Source of the DNA: Candidatus Ribeiella danica
GTDB taxonomy: Bacteria; Chloroflexota; Chloroflexia; Chloroflexales; Roseiflexaceae
Direction: 5' to 3'
Length of the DNA stretch: 64,000 nt
NCBI GenBank assembly: GCA_016717335.1
Contig: JADKFS010000016.1
Location: 124,001-188,000, forward strand
Each line of letters opens with the position of its first letter. The stretch's first letter is position 1. The notes below the pieces were generated by a model. That model saw only the letters and a list, made by a program, of their open reading frames with translations, had not been told where the DNA came from and did no database searches. A program made the translations under genes and the position numbers. Below, piece by piece: positions 45,701 to 53,168 of the stretch.

Positions 45701-46993
45701 ATGAGCCACGCAATCGAGCTGCTGACGACGTCGGACTATCGAGCGAAGCTGGAGCAGTGCATCCACTGCGGGCTGTGCCTGCAGGCCTGCCCCACCTACG
45801 CCGTCTTCGGGACGGAGATGGACTCGCCGCGCGGGCGGATCGTCCTGATGCGCGCGGCGGCCGAGGGACGCTTCGAGCCGGACGAGCTGACCGACGGCTT
45901 CGCGACCCATATCACACGCTGCCTGGCCTGCCGCGCCTGCGAGACGGCCTGCCCCTCGGGGGTGCAGTACGGCGCGCTGGTCGAGCAGGCCCGCCTTGTC
46001 GTCGAGCGCGGCCGCACGCCGGGCCGGGCCGAGCGGCTGCTGCGCTGGGCCGGGCTGCGCCAGCTCATGCCGCACCGCGAGCGGCTCAAGCTGCTGGCCC
46101 GGCTGCTCTGGCTCTACCAGGCCACCGGCGCGCAGTGGCTGGTGCGCCGGCTGAACGTGCTGCCGAAGACGCTCGCGGCGATGGAGGCGATCCTGCCGCC
46201 GATCGACCCGCGCTTCCGCGACTACCGCGCGCCGGCACCGGCGATCGGCCGGCGGCGCGGCCGGGTGGCCTTCTTCATCGGCTGCATCCAGGAGGCGTTT
46301 CTCTCGCAGGTCAACGCCGCGACAGTGCGCGTGCTCCAGCGCAACGGCTACGAGGTCGTCTTCCCCGCGCCGCAGACCTGCTGCGGCGCCGCGCAGGCGC
46401 ACGTCGGCGACGAGGAGCTGGCGCGCGATCTGGCCCGCCGCAACATCGACGCGTTTCTGGGCCAGGACGTCGAGGCGATCGTCGTCAACGCCGGCGGCTG
46501 CGGGCTGTCGCTCAAGGAGTACCCGCACCTGCTGCGCGACGACCCCGCCTACGCCGCGCCGGCGCGCGAGTTCGGGGCGAAGGTGCAGGACATCAGCGAG
46601 TTCCTGGCCGACCACCTGCACGTGCCGCCGCGCGGCGAGCTGCGCGCCGTGGCGACCTACGCCGACTCATGCCACCTGCGGCACGGCCAGAAGGTGGTTC
46701 GCCAGCCGCGCGATCTGCTGCGGCAGATCCCGGGCCTGACGCTGGTCGAGCTCAAGCAGCCCGACCGCTGCTGCGGCAGCGCCGGGGTCTACAACATCGC
46801 CCAGCCCGAGATCGCCGACGCCGTCCTGGATGCCAAGATGGCCGACATCGCCGCCACCGGCGCCAGCCTGATCGTCGCCAGCAACACCGGCTGCCACATG
46901 CAGCTCGTCGCGGGCGTGCGCAAGGCCGGCCTGAAGGCGCGGGTACTGCACCTGGCCGAGGTGCTGGATCTGGCGTACAAAAATGAAGGATGA
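45701..46993 (+). CDS. glcF: Glycolate/2-hydroxyacid oxidase iron-sulfur subunit GlcF
   Basis: 430 residues. Two [4Fe-4S] motifs (CIHCGLCLQACP and CLACRACETACP) in the N-terminal third, then two CCG domains (TCCGAAQAHVG, AGGCGLSLKEY, and CCGSAGVYN) that hold the second iron-sulfur/heterodisulfide-type site. It passes electrons from the FAD subunit to the respiratory chain. The 3' end consists of ATGAAGG repeats and overlaps the next start by ATGA. ATG at 45701 is the first start giving the MSHAIELL N-terminus. Confidence 0.92.
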   Translation: MSHAIELLTTSDYRAKLEQCIHCGLCLQACPTYAVFGTEMDSPRGRIVLMRAAAEGRFEPDELTDGFATHITRCLACRACETACPSGVQYGALVEQARLVVERGRTPGRAERLLRWAGLRQLMPHRERLKLLARLLWLYQATGAQWLVRRLNVLPKTLAAMEAILPPIDPRFRDYRAPAPAIGRRRGRVAFFIGCIQEAFLSQVNAATVRVLQRNGYEVVFPAPQTCCGAAQAHVGDEELARDLARRNIDAFLGQDVEAIVVNAGGCGLSLKEYPHLLRDDPAYAAPAREFGAKVQDISEFLADHLHVPPRGELRAVATYADSCHLRHGQKVVRQPRDLLRQIPGLTLVELKQPDRCCGSAGVYNIAQPEIADAVLDAKMADIAATGASLIVASNTGCHMQLVAGVRKAGLKARVLHLAEVLDLAYKNEG

Positions 46994-49650
46994 AGGATGA
47001 AATGCCTATCCAAGAATCAATCCTCAGCTCGCTCGCGCGCATCCTGGACGCCGGCCAGCTGCTCACCAGCCCGGTCGAGCTGATCACCTACGAGGGCGAC
47101 GCCAGCATGGACCGCGGGCGGCCGGACGGGGTGGTCTTCCCGCGCAACGCCGACGACGTGGTAAAGATCGTGAGCTGGGCCGCGCGTCACGGCGTGCCGA
47201 TCGTCGCGCGCGGCGCCGGCACCGGGCTCTCGGGCGGCGCGGTGGCCGACCGCGGCGGCCTGATCGTCGAGTGCTCGCGCCTCGACCGGGTGCTCGAGCT
47301 GGACGAGGCTGGCCGCAGCGCGGTCGTCCAGCCCGGCGTGATCAACCTGGCGCTCGACAGCCTGGTGAAGACCAAGGGGCTGTACTACCCGCCCGACCCC
47401 GCCAGCGGCCGCAGCTCCACGCTGGGCGGCAACATCGCCGAGAACGCCGGCGGCCCGCACTGCTTCAAGTACGGCGTGACGTCGAACTACATCAGCGGCC
47501 TGGAGGTCGTGCTGGCCGACGGCCGCAGCGTGCGGCTCGGCGGGCGCGCGCTCGACTACCCCGAGTACGATCTGGCGGCGCTGCTGACCGGCAGCGAGGG
47601 CACGCTCGGGATCATCACCTCGGCCAGCGTGCGGCTGCTGCGCAACCCGCCGGCCGTCAAGACCATGATGGCGGCGTTCGACTCGGTCGAGCAGGCCGGC
47701 GAGGCGGTGTCGGCGGTGATCGCGGCCGGGCTGGTGCCGGCCACGATGGAGATGATGGACCAGCGCATGATGCGAATCATCGAGGAGGTCGTCCACGTCG
47801 GGCTGCCGATCGACGCCGGCGCGGCGCTGATCATCGAGGCCGACGGCTACCCCGAGAGCGTCGGCCCGCAGATCGACGAGATCGCCGCGATCCTGCGCGA
47901 CCACCGGGCCTTCAACCTGCACATCGCCGAGTCGGCCGAGGAGCGCGACAAGATCTGGTATGGCCGCAAGAGCGCCGCCGGCGCGATGGCCCGGCTGGCG
48001 CCGGCCTACTACCTGGTCGACGGCACGGTGCCGCGCAGCAAGCTCGCCGCGACGCTGGCCGGCGTCAACCAGATCTGCGAGGCCGCCGACCTGCGCGTCG
48101 GCTACGTCTTCCACGCCGGCGACGGCAACCTGCACCCGTTCATCCTGGTCGAGCGGCCGGCCGACCGCGCGCTGGTCCAGCACGTGATCGAGGCCGGGCG
48201 CGCGATCCTGGCGCTGTGCGTCAGCTACGACGGCAGCATCACCGGCGAGCACGGCGTCGGGATCGAGAAGCGCCAGTTCATGCCGCTGATGTACAGCCCG
48301 GCCGAGCTGGACGCGATGCGCGAGATCAAGGCGGTGTTCGACCCGCGCGAGCTGCTGAACCCGGATAAGATCTTCCCGACAAAGGATGAAGGCGGATGGC
48401 GGAAGGATGAAGTCCAAGCGCCGCCGCCGATTGCCCATCCTTCATCCTTCATCCTTCATCCTTCCACTGCCGAGCAGGCCGCCGAGGCCATCCGCGCATG
48501 GACGTCCGAGGGCCGCTCCATCCGCGTCCGCGGCGGCGGCACCAAGTCGGCGCTGCTGCCCGCGGCCGACGCCACGCTCTCGACCGCGGCGCTGCGCGGC
48601 ATCCGCGCCTATGCCCTGGAGGATCTCTACGTCACCGTCGGCGCCGGCACGCCGCTGGCCGAGCTGCAGGCCGAGCTGGCGCGCGACCGGATGTGGGTGC
48701 CGCTGGCCTCGCCCTGGCCGGAGGCCACCGTCGGCGGGGTCGTCGCGGCCAACTTCAACGCGCCGCTGCGCATGCGCTACGGCGCGGCCCGCGACCTGGT
48801 GCTCGCCGCGACCGTGGCGCTGCCCGATGGGCGGGTGATCCGCGCGGGGCGGCCGGTGGTCAAGAACGTGGCCGGCTACGACCTGCCCAAGCTGTTCGTC
48901 GGCTCCTACGGCACGCTCGGGCTGCTGGCCGACGTGACGCTCAAGCTGGCCCCGCTGCCGCGCGCTCGCGCCAGCCTGATCGCGCTGGTCGACGATCTCG
49001 CCGGCGGCCTGGCGTTAGGCGCGCGGCTGCTCCAGATCTGCATGACCGCGTCGTCGCTGCTGCTGGTCAGCCCGGAAAGCGTAAGGGCACGATATATCGT
49101 GCCGCCACACTCGACGAACGGCAGCTCCCAGTTGGGCAATGGAGACTGCCCGGCGGCGGCCGGCGATCGATGGTCGCTGATCTACACGGCCGAGGGCCAC
49201 CCGGGGGACGTGGCGACCGAGCTGGCTCAGGCGCGCGCCGCCCTGCGCCAGGCGGGCGCGGCGGACTTCCAGGTCGCCCAGCCGTCCGGCAGCGAGGTCT
49301 GGGCCGGCTGGCTGCGCGCGGCGGCGCCCGGCGAGCCGCTGGTGCGGCTGGGGGTGGCGCCGAAGGACCTGCCGGGCTTGCTGCGTACACTCGCACTGCC
49401 GGATGAGGCCTCGTTCGTCGCGGATCTCGCCAGCGGGCTGGTGTACCTGCGCGGCGCCGTGGATAGCGCGCCGCTACGCCTGGCGACACGCGCCCTGGCC
49501 GGCTACGCGGCGGTGCTGGCAGGGCCGGCAAACGCACACGCGGCGAGCGACACCTGGGGCCACGCGCCCGACGGGCTGGACCTGATGCGCGCCATCAAAG
49601 CCCGCTGGGACGCGAGAGGGCTGTTCAACCCTGGGGCATTTATCGTCTAG
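46990..49650 (+). CDS. glcDE: Fused GlcD-GlcE FAD-binding subunits of 2-hydroxyacid oxidase
   Basis: 886 residues. First half (about 1-465) is a full GlcD: IVARGAGTGLSGGAV, PPDPASGRSSTLGGNIAENAGG, LLTGSEGTLGIIT, VFHAGDGNLHP, GSITGEHGVGIEKR. Second half (about 492-886) is GlcE-like: IRVRGGGTKSALLP, ASPWPEATVGGVVAANFNAP, KNVAGYDLPKLFVGSYGTLG. In E. coli these are separate proteins. The linker (about 465-491, including KDEGGWRKDEV and HPSSFILHPS) is encoded exactly by a GGATGAA/CATCCTT heptamer hairpin at 48381-48465. A second palindrome lies in frame at 49085-49103. With GlcF it should oxidise glycolate or lactate at the membrane. Confidence 0.9.
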   Translation: MKDEMPIQESILSSLARILDAGQLLTSPVELITYEGDASMDRGRPDGVVFPRNADDVVKIVSWAARHGVPIVARGAGTGLSGGAVADRGGLIVECSRLDRVLELDEAGRSAVVQPGVINLALDSLVKTKGLYYPPDPASGRSSTLGGNIAENAGGPHCFKYGVTSNYISGLEVVLADGRSVRLGGRALDYPEYDLAALLTGSEGTLGIITSASVRLLRNPPAVKTMMAAFDSVEQAGEAVSAVIAAGLVPATMEMMDQRMMRIIEEVVHVGLPIDAGAALIIEADGYPESVGPQIDEIAAILRDHRAFNLHIAESAEERDKIWYGRKSAAGAMARLAPAYYLVDGTVPRSKLAATLAGVNQICEAADLRVGYVFHAGDGNLHPFILVERPADRALVQHVIEAGRAILALCVSYDGSITGEHGVGIEKRQFMPLMYSPAELDAMREIKAVFDPRELLNPDKIFPTKDEGGWRKDEVQAPPPIAHPSSFILHPSTAEQAAEAIRAWTSEGRSIRVRGGGTKSALLPAADATLSTAALRGIRAYALEDLYVTVGAGTPLAELQAELARDRMWVPLASPWPEATVGGVVAANFNAPLRMRYGAARDLVLAATVALPDGRVIRAGRPVVKNVAGYDLPKLFVGSYGTLGLLADVTLKLAPLPRARASLIALVDDLAGGLALGARLLQICMTASSLLLVSPESVRARYIVPPHSTNGSSQLGNGDCPAAAGDRWSLIYTAEGHPGDVATELAQARAALRQAGAADFQVAQPSGSEVWAGWLRAAAPGEPLVRLGVAPKDLPGLLRTLALPDEASFVADLASGLVYLRGAVDSAPLRLATRALAGYAAVLAGPANAHAASDTWGHAPDGLDLMRAIKARWDARGLFNPGAFIV
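48381..48465. repeat. In-frame heptamer hairpin forming the GlcD-GlcE linker
   Basis: Left arm of GGATGAA-type units (AAAGGATGAAGGCGGATGGC), right arm of four CATCCTT units (48436-48463). The same heptamer occurs at 46984-47001 where glcF meets glcD. Confidence 0.8.
49085..49103. repeat. Short relative of the 100-bp palindrome, in frame in glcDE
   Basis: GGGCACGATATATCGTGCC; copies A and B centre on the same core with GGGCGCG and CGCGCC arms. Both arm positions differ from copy A in a compensating way. GGGCAATG follows at 49134, as in the other copies. Confidence 0.65.
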
Positions 49651-49661
49651 AGGCGAGAGGC

Positions 49662-49832
49662 GACAAGATGACAAGGTGACAAGATGACAAGGTGACAAGG
49701 TAGTGGGGCTTGGGGCTTGGGGCTTGGGACTTGGGGCTTGAGGCTTGGCATTTCAGATGATATACCCTAACCCCTAACCCCTAACCCCTGACCCCTAACC
49801 CTGACCCCTGACCCCTAACCCCTGACCCCTGG
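49662..49832. repeat. Octamer array followed by paired heptamer arrays
   Basis: Five GACAAGGT/GACAAGAT octamers (49662-49701), six GGGGCTT heptamers (49705-49746), a short spacer, then ten CCCCTAA/CCCCTGA units (49765-49832). It fills the gap between convergent glcDE and rmlB. CRISPR is excluded because there are no spacers. Confidence 0.85.
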
Positions 49833-49836
49833 CCTC

Positions 49837-50850
49837 TCAGGTACGATCGACATACTGCTTACGATAGTAGTCGAGGTACTCGCCGGTCTTGATCGGGCGC
49901 CACCACTCCTGATGGTCGACGTACCAGCGCACGGTGCGCTCGAGCGCCTGGTCGAAGCTGTGGCGGCTAGTCCAGCCGAGCGCCTGCAGCTTGGCCGTGT
50001 CGAGCGCGTAGCGGCGGTCGTGGCCGGCGCGGTCGGGCACGAACTGGATCAGCTCCTTCGGCTTGCCCAGCAGGTCGAGGATCTTGTGGGCCATGTCGAG
50101 GTTGTGGGTCTCTACGCCCGTGCCGACGTTATAGGCCTCGCCGGGCGCACCGCGGTGCAGCACCACGTCGATCCCCTCACAGTGATCCTCGACGAACTGA
50201 TAGTCGCGCATCTGCATGCCGTCGCCGTAGAGCGGCAGCGGCAGGTCGTCGATCGCGTTGGTCGTGAACAGCGAGACCGCCTTCTCGGGGTACTGGTACG
50301 ATCCGATGTTGTTCGAGCCGCGCGTGATCGTCGCGTTCAGGCCGTAGGTGACGTGGTAGGCGTACACCAGGTGCTCGGCGCCGGCCTTGCTGGCCGAGTA
50401 CGGGCTGCGCGGCTCCAGCGAGTCGCCCTCGATCGAGCGGCCGGGCGCCGGGATCGCCCCGTAGACCTCGTCGGTGCTGACCTGGTGGAAGCGCGGCAGC
50501 TTGAGCGCGCGGGCCGCCTCAAGCAGGACGTGCGTGCCGCGCACGTTGGTCTCGGTGAACACATACGGGTTCATGATCGACTGGTCGACGTGGGTCTCGG
50601 CGGCGAAGTTGACGATCGTATCGATCTGGTGGGTCGCGATCGCCTCGCGCACGCGGTCGTCGTCGCAGATATCGCCCTGCACGAAGCGATAGCGCGGGTC
50701 GTCGGCGGCCGGCTGCAGGTTCTCGATCCGCCCCGCGTAGGTCAGCTTGTCGTACACGACGATCCGGTAGTCGCCGTACTTCCTGAGCATATAGTGGACG
50801 AAGTTGCTGCCGATGAAGCCGGCCCCGCCGGTGACGAGCAGGTTGCGCAT
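49837..50850 (-). CDS. rmlB: dTDP-glucose 4,6-dehydratase
   Basis: 337 residues, ATG after GGAGAG. Extended SDR fold: VTGGAGFIGSNFVHYML, DKLTYAGRIENL, NFAAETHVDQSI, STDEVYG (catalytic Asp-Glu pair), YSASKAGAEHL, and TRGSNNIGSYQYPEKAVSLF. These motifs identify RmlB, the second step of dTDP-rhamnose synthesis. No other rml gene is in the window. It is transcribed divergently from the prenyltransferase gene. Confidence 0.93.
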   Translation of the reverse strand: MRNLLVTGGAGFIGSNFVHYMLRKYGDYRIVVYDKLTYAGRIENLQPAADDPRYRFVQGDICDDDRVREAIATHQIDTIVNFAAETHVDQSIMNPYVFTETNVRGTHVLLEAARALKLPRFHQVSTDEVYGAIPAPGRSIEGDSLEPRSPYSASKAGAEHLVYAYHVTYGLNATITRGSNNIGSYQYPEKAVSLFTTNAIDDLPLPLYGDGMQMRDYQFVEDHCEGIDVVLHRGAPGEAYNVGTGVETHNLDMAHKILDLLGKPKELIQFVPDRAGHDRRYALDTAKLQALGWTSRHSFDQALERTVRWYVDHQEWWRPIKTGEYLDYYRKQYVDRT

Positions 50851-50894
50851 ATCGCTCTCCAGATCATGATTCTGCCAAGGAACAGCCGAGCCTG

Positions 50895-50922
50895 AGTGTA
50901 GCATAGCCACCCGTGCTGTCAA
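50895..50922 (-). promoter_or_regulatory. Sigma-70 promoter of rmlB
   Basis: Minus-strand TTGACA, 16-base spacer, TACACT; 45 bases upstream of the rmlB start codon. Back to back with the promoter at 50937. Confidence 0.65.
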
Positions 50923-50936
50923 ACCGCTCGGCCGAA

Positions 50937-50965
50937 TTGACGCAGCCGCACGCCTCAGGTAGAAT
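50937..50965 (+). promoter_or_regulatory. Sigma-70 promoter of the prenyltransferase gene
   Basis: TTGACG, 17-base spacer, TAGAAT; 84 bases upstream of the ATG at 51050. Confidence 0.65.
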
Positions 50966-51049
50966 GCTGGGCGTTTGTGGAACGCGCCGGGCATCTCCGC
51001 GACTCGCCGGCACATGGGCGCGACTATCGAAAGAAGCTAGAGTGAAGCT

Positions 51050-52015
51050 ATGGCACGCCCACTACAACTGGAAAATAGCCGCGCGCGCGGTGGCGCCGTG
51101 ATCTTCGAGCTGCTGCGCGCGATGCGCCCGAAAGAGTGGATCAAGAACGTCTTCGTCTTTGCCGCGCTGGTCTTCTCGCAGGACCGCCTGTGGATGCAGC
51201 TCGACAAGGTGCTGATCGTCTGCGCGGCGTTCGTGCTGTTCTGCATGGCCGCGAGCGCGATCTACCTGATCAACGATCTGGTCGACATCGAGAAGGACCG
51301 CGCCCACCCCAAGAAGCGCAACCGCCCGCTGGCCTCCGGCCGTCTCAGCCCAACCGTGGCGCTGGTCGCCGCGATCGTGCTGCTGGCCGTCACGCTGCCG
51401 CTCGCCTTTCTGGTCGACGTCACGCCGGGCGAATCGCTGCTGCACAGCTACGACTTCGGGGTCGCGCTGCTGAGCTACGTGCTGATCCAGGGCGTCGCCT
51501 ACTCCTACTACCTCAAGCACGTGGTCATCCTGGACATCTTCACGATCGCGGCCGGCTTCGTGCTGCGGGCCGTCGCGGGCGCGCTGGTGCTCGACATCCG
51601 GATCACCTACTGGCTGCTGATGTGCATGGGGCTGCTGGCGGTGTTCCTCGGCCTGGCCAAGCGCCGCGCCGAGCTGATCCTGCTCGAGAACGGCGCCGGC
51701 GAGCACCGCCGCATCCTGGAGGAGTACTCGCTGCCGATGCTCGACCAGATGATCTCGATCATCACGGCCGCGACGATCATCGCCTACACGCTGTTCACCA
51801 CCAGCGCCGAGACGCTGCCGCGCACGCCGTTCCCGATCATGCTGGTCACCGTGCCGATCGTGGTCTACCTGATCTTCCGCTACCTCTACCTGATGTACAA
51901 GCACGGCGAGGGCGGCAGCCCGGCCGACCTGGTGATCAAAGATGTGCCGTTCATCGTCGCCGGCGGGCTGTGGGGCGCGCTGGTGCTGGCGATCCTTGCA
52001 ATCCCTAGGGTCTAG
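51050..52015 (+). CDS. UbiA-family prenyltransferase, decaprenyl-phosphate phosphoribosyltransferase-like
   Basis: 321 residues, about nine helices. First Asp-rich motif NDLVDIEKDRAHPKKRNRPL followed by ASGRLS matches the NDxxDxxxDR-HPxKRxRP form of DPPR synthases (Rv3806c) rather than quinone prenyltransferases; second motif LAKRRAEL. N-terminal RPKEWIKNVFVFAALVFS is also DPPR-like. It would transfer a phosphoribosyl group to a polyprenyl phosphate for arabinose-type glycan donors. The stop codon lies inside a heptamer array, and an isopentenyl phosphate kinase follows. Confidence 0.85.
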   Translation: MARPLQLENSRARGGAVIFELLRAMRPKEWIKNVFVFAALVFSQDRLWMQLDKVLIVCAAFVLFCMAASAIYLINDLVDIEKDRAHPKKRNRPLASGRLSPTVALVAAIVLLAVTLPLAFLVDVTPGESLLHSYDFGVALLSYVLIQGVAYSYYLKHVVILDIFTIAAGFVLRAVAGALVLDIRITYWLLMCMGLLAVFLGLAKRRAELILLENGAGEHRRILEEYSLPMLDQMISIITAATIIAYTLFTTSAETLPRTPFPIMLVTVPIVVYLIFRYLYLMYKHGEGGSPADLVIKDVPFIVAGGLWGALVLAILAIPRV

Positions 52016-52101
52016 GGACTAGGGACTTGGGACTTGGGACTCCTTGAGTTAGCCCCCTAGCCCCTAGCTCCTAGCCCCCTAGCCCCTAGCCCCTAGCCCC
52101 T
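52003..52101. repeat. Heptamer paired array spanning stop and start codons
   Basis: GGGACTA/GGGACTT units (52008-52040) face CCCCTAG units (52052-52101). The left end supplies the prenyltransferase stop and the right end abuts the next ATG, so no Shine-Dalgarno sequence remains before that start. Confidence 0.8.
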
Positions 52102-52926
52102 ATGCTGACCTTCGTCAAATTCGGCGGCTCCGTCATCACCGACAAGACCGGCCGCGAGGCGCCCGACCTGGCGACCATCCGCCAGCTGGCCGGCGAGGTG
52201 CGCGCCGCGCTCGACGCGGCCGGGCCGTCGTACCGCCTGATCGTCGGGCACGGCAGCGGCTCGTTCGGCCACCCCTACGCCCGCCGCTACGGCATCCACC
52301 AGGGCATCGCGCCCGGCGGCGACTGGATGGGCTTCGCGCTCACGGCCGCCGCGGCGCTGCGCCTGAACCGGATCGTCGTCGATGAGCTGCTGGCCGCCGG
52401 GGTGCCCGCGCTGGCGCTGCAGCCCTCCGCCACGCTGATCAGCCACGCCGGCACGCTCGCGAGCTGGCACACCGCCGCCGTCGCGCGCGCGCTCGAACAC
52501 GGCCTGGTGCCGGTGGTGCACGGCGACGTCGCGTTCGACACGGCGCAGGGCTCGGCGATCATCTCGACCGAGCAGCTGCTCGAGGCCCTGGCGCGCTCCC
52601 CCGCGCTGCGGCCCGACCGGGTCGTCCTGGTCGGCGAGTCGGGCGTCTACACCGCCGACCCGCGCGCCAACCCGCGCGCCGAGCGAATCCCGCGCATCGA
52701 CGCGAGCAACATCGACGCCGTGCTAGCGGGCGCCGGCGCCTCGCACGGCGTCGACGTCACCGGCGGGATGCGCAGCAAGGTCGAGCTGATGTGGCGGCTG
52801 GCCCAGGCCGCCCCCGGCCTGACCGTCCAGCTGATCGGCCCCGCGCCGGGCCTGCTCACACGCGCGCTGCTGGGCGCCGCCGCGGGCGACGGCACGATCA
52901 TCGCTGCGGCTGCGCCGGCATCCTGA
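52102..52926 (+). CDS. Isopentenyl phosphate kinase
   Basis: 274 residues, amino-acid-kinase fold: VKFGGSVITDK, IVGHGSGSFGHPYARRYGI (with the catalytic His that separates IPK from other family members), VVHGDVAFDT, GSAIISTEQLLE, LVGESGVYTADP and GVDVTGGMRSKVE. It phosphorylates isopentenyl phosphate to the diphosphate, the last step of the alternative mevalonate pathway shown for archaea and for Roseiflexus castenholzii. Start ATG directly follows CCCCTAG repeats without a ribosome-binding sequence. Confidence 0.9.
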   Translation: MLTFVKFGGSVITDKTGREAPDLATIRQLAGEVRAALDAAGPSYRLIVGHGSGSFGHPYARRYGIHQGIAPGGDWMGFALTAAAALRLNRIVVDELLAAGVPALALQPSATLISHAGTLASWHTAAVARALEHGLVPVVHGDVAFDTAQGSAIISTEQLLEALARSPALRPDRVVLVGESGVYTADPRANPRAERIPRIDASNIDAVLAGAGASHGVDVTGGMRSKVELMWRLAQAAPGLTVQLIGPAPGLLTRALLGAAAGDGTIIAAAAPAS

Positions 52927-52932
52927 GGTGGC

Positions 52933-53076
52933 CCTCACCCCCTCCCCCCCTCTCCCACGCCTGGGAGAGGGGGGGAGGTTTTTGCATCAGGGGGCGGTCG
53001 CTGCGCGACCGCCCCCTGATGCAAAGAATGAACCCCCGCCCCTGCCAGGGGCGGGGGCAGGGGGTGGGGTGATCGG
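52933..53076. repeat. Tripartite GC-rich palindromic element, best-preserved copy
   Basis: Left module CCCCCCTCTCCCACGCCTGG then GAGAGGGGGG; centre a perfect 21-bp stem with 3-base loop (52981-53001 and 53005-53025); right module CCCCCGCCCCTGCCAGGGGC ending GGGGTGGGGTGATC. TATAAT at 53118-53123 beyond it is a candidate -10 for the next gene. Confidence 0.85.
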
Positions 53077-53168
53077 TAACGGAGGAGGCCGATGCGAAAA
53101 ATCCACCTATTCTGATCTATAATACAACCAGCCCCGGCTGCAACTACAACCAGCAAGGTAGGAGATCG

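Noticed and set aside
49662..49832. Tandem repeats that could suggest a CRISPR array
   Set aside because: Units are 7-8 bp and contiguous with no spacers; no cas gene is in the window.
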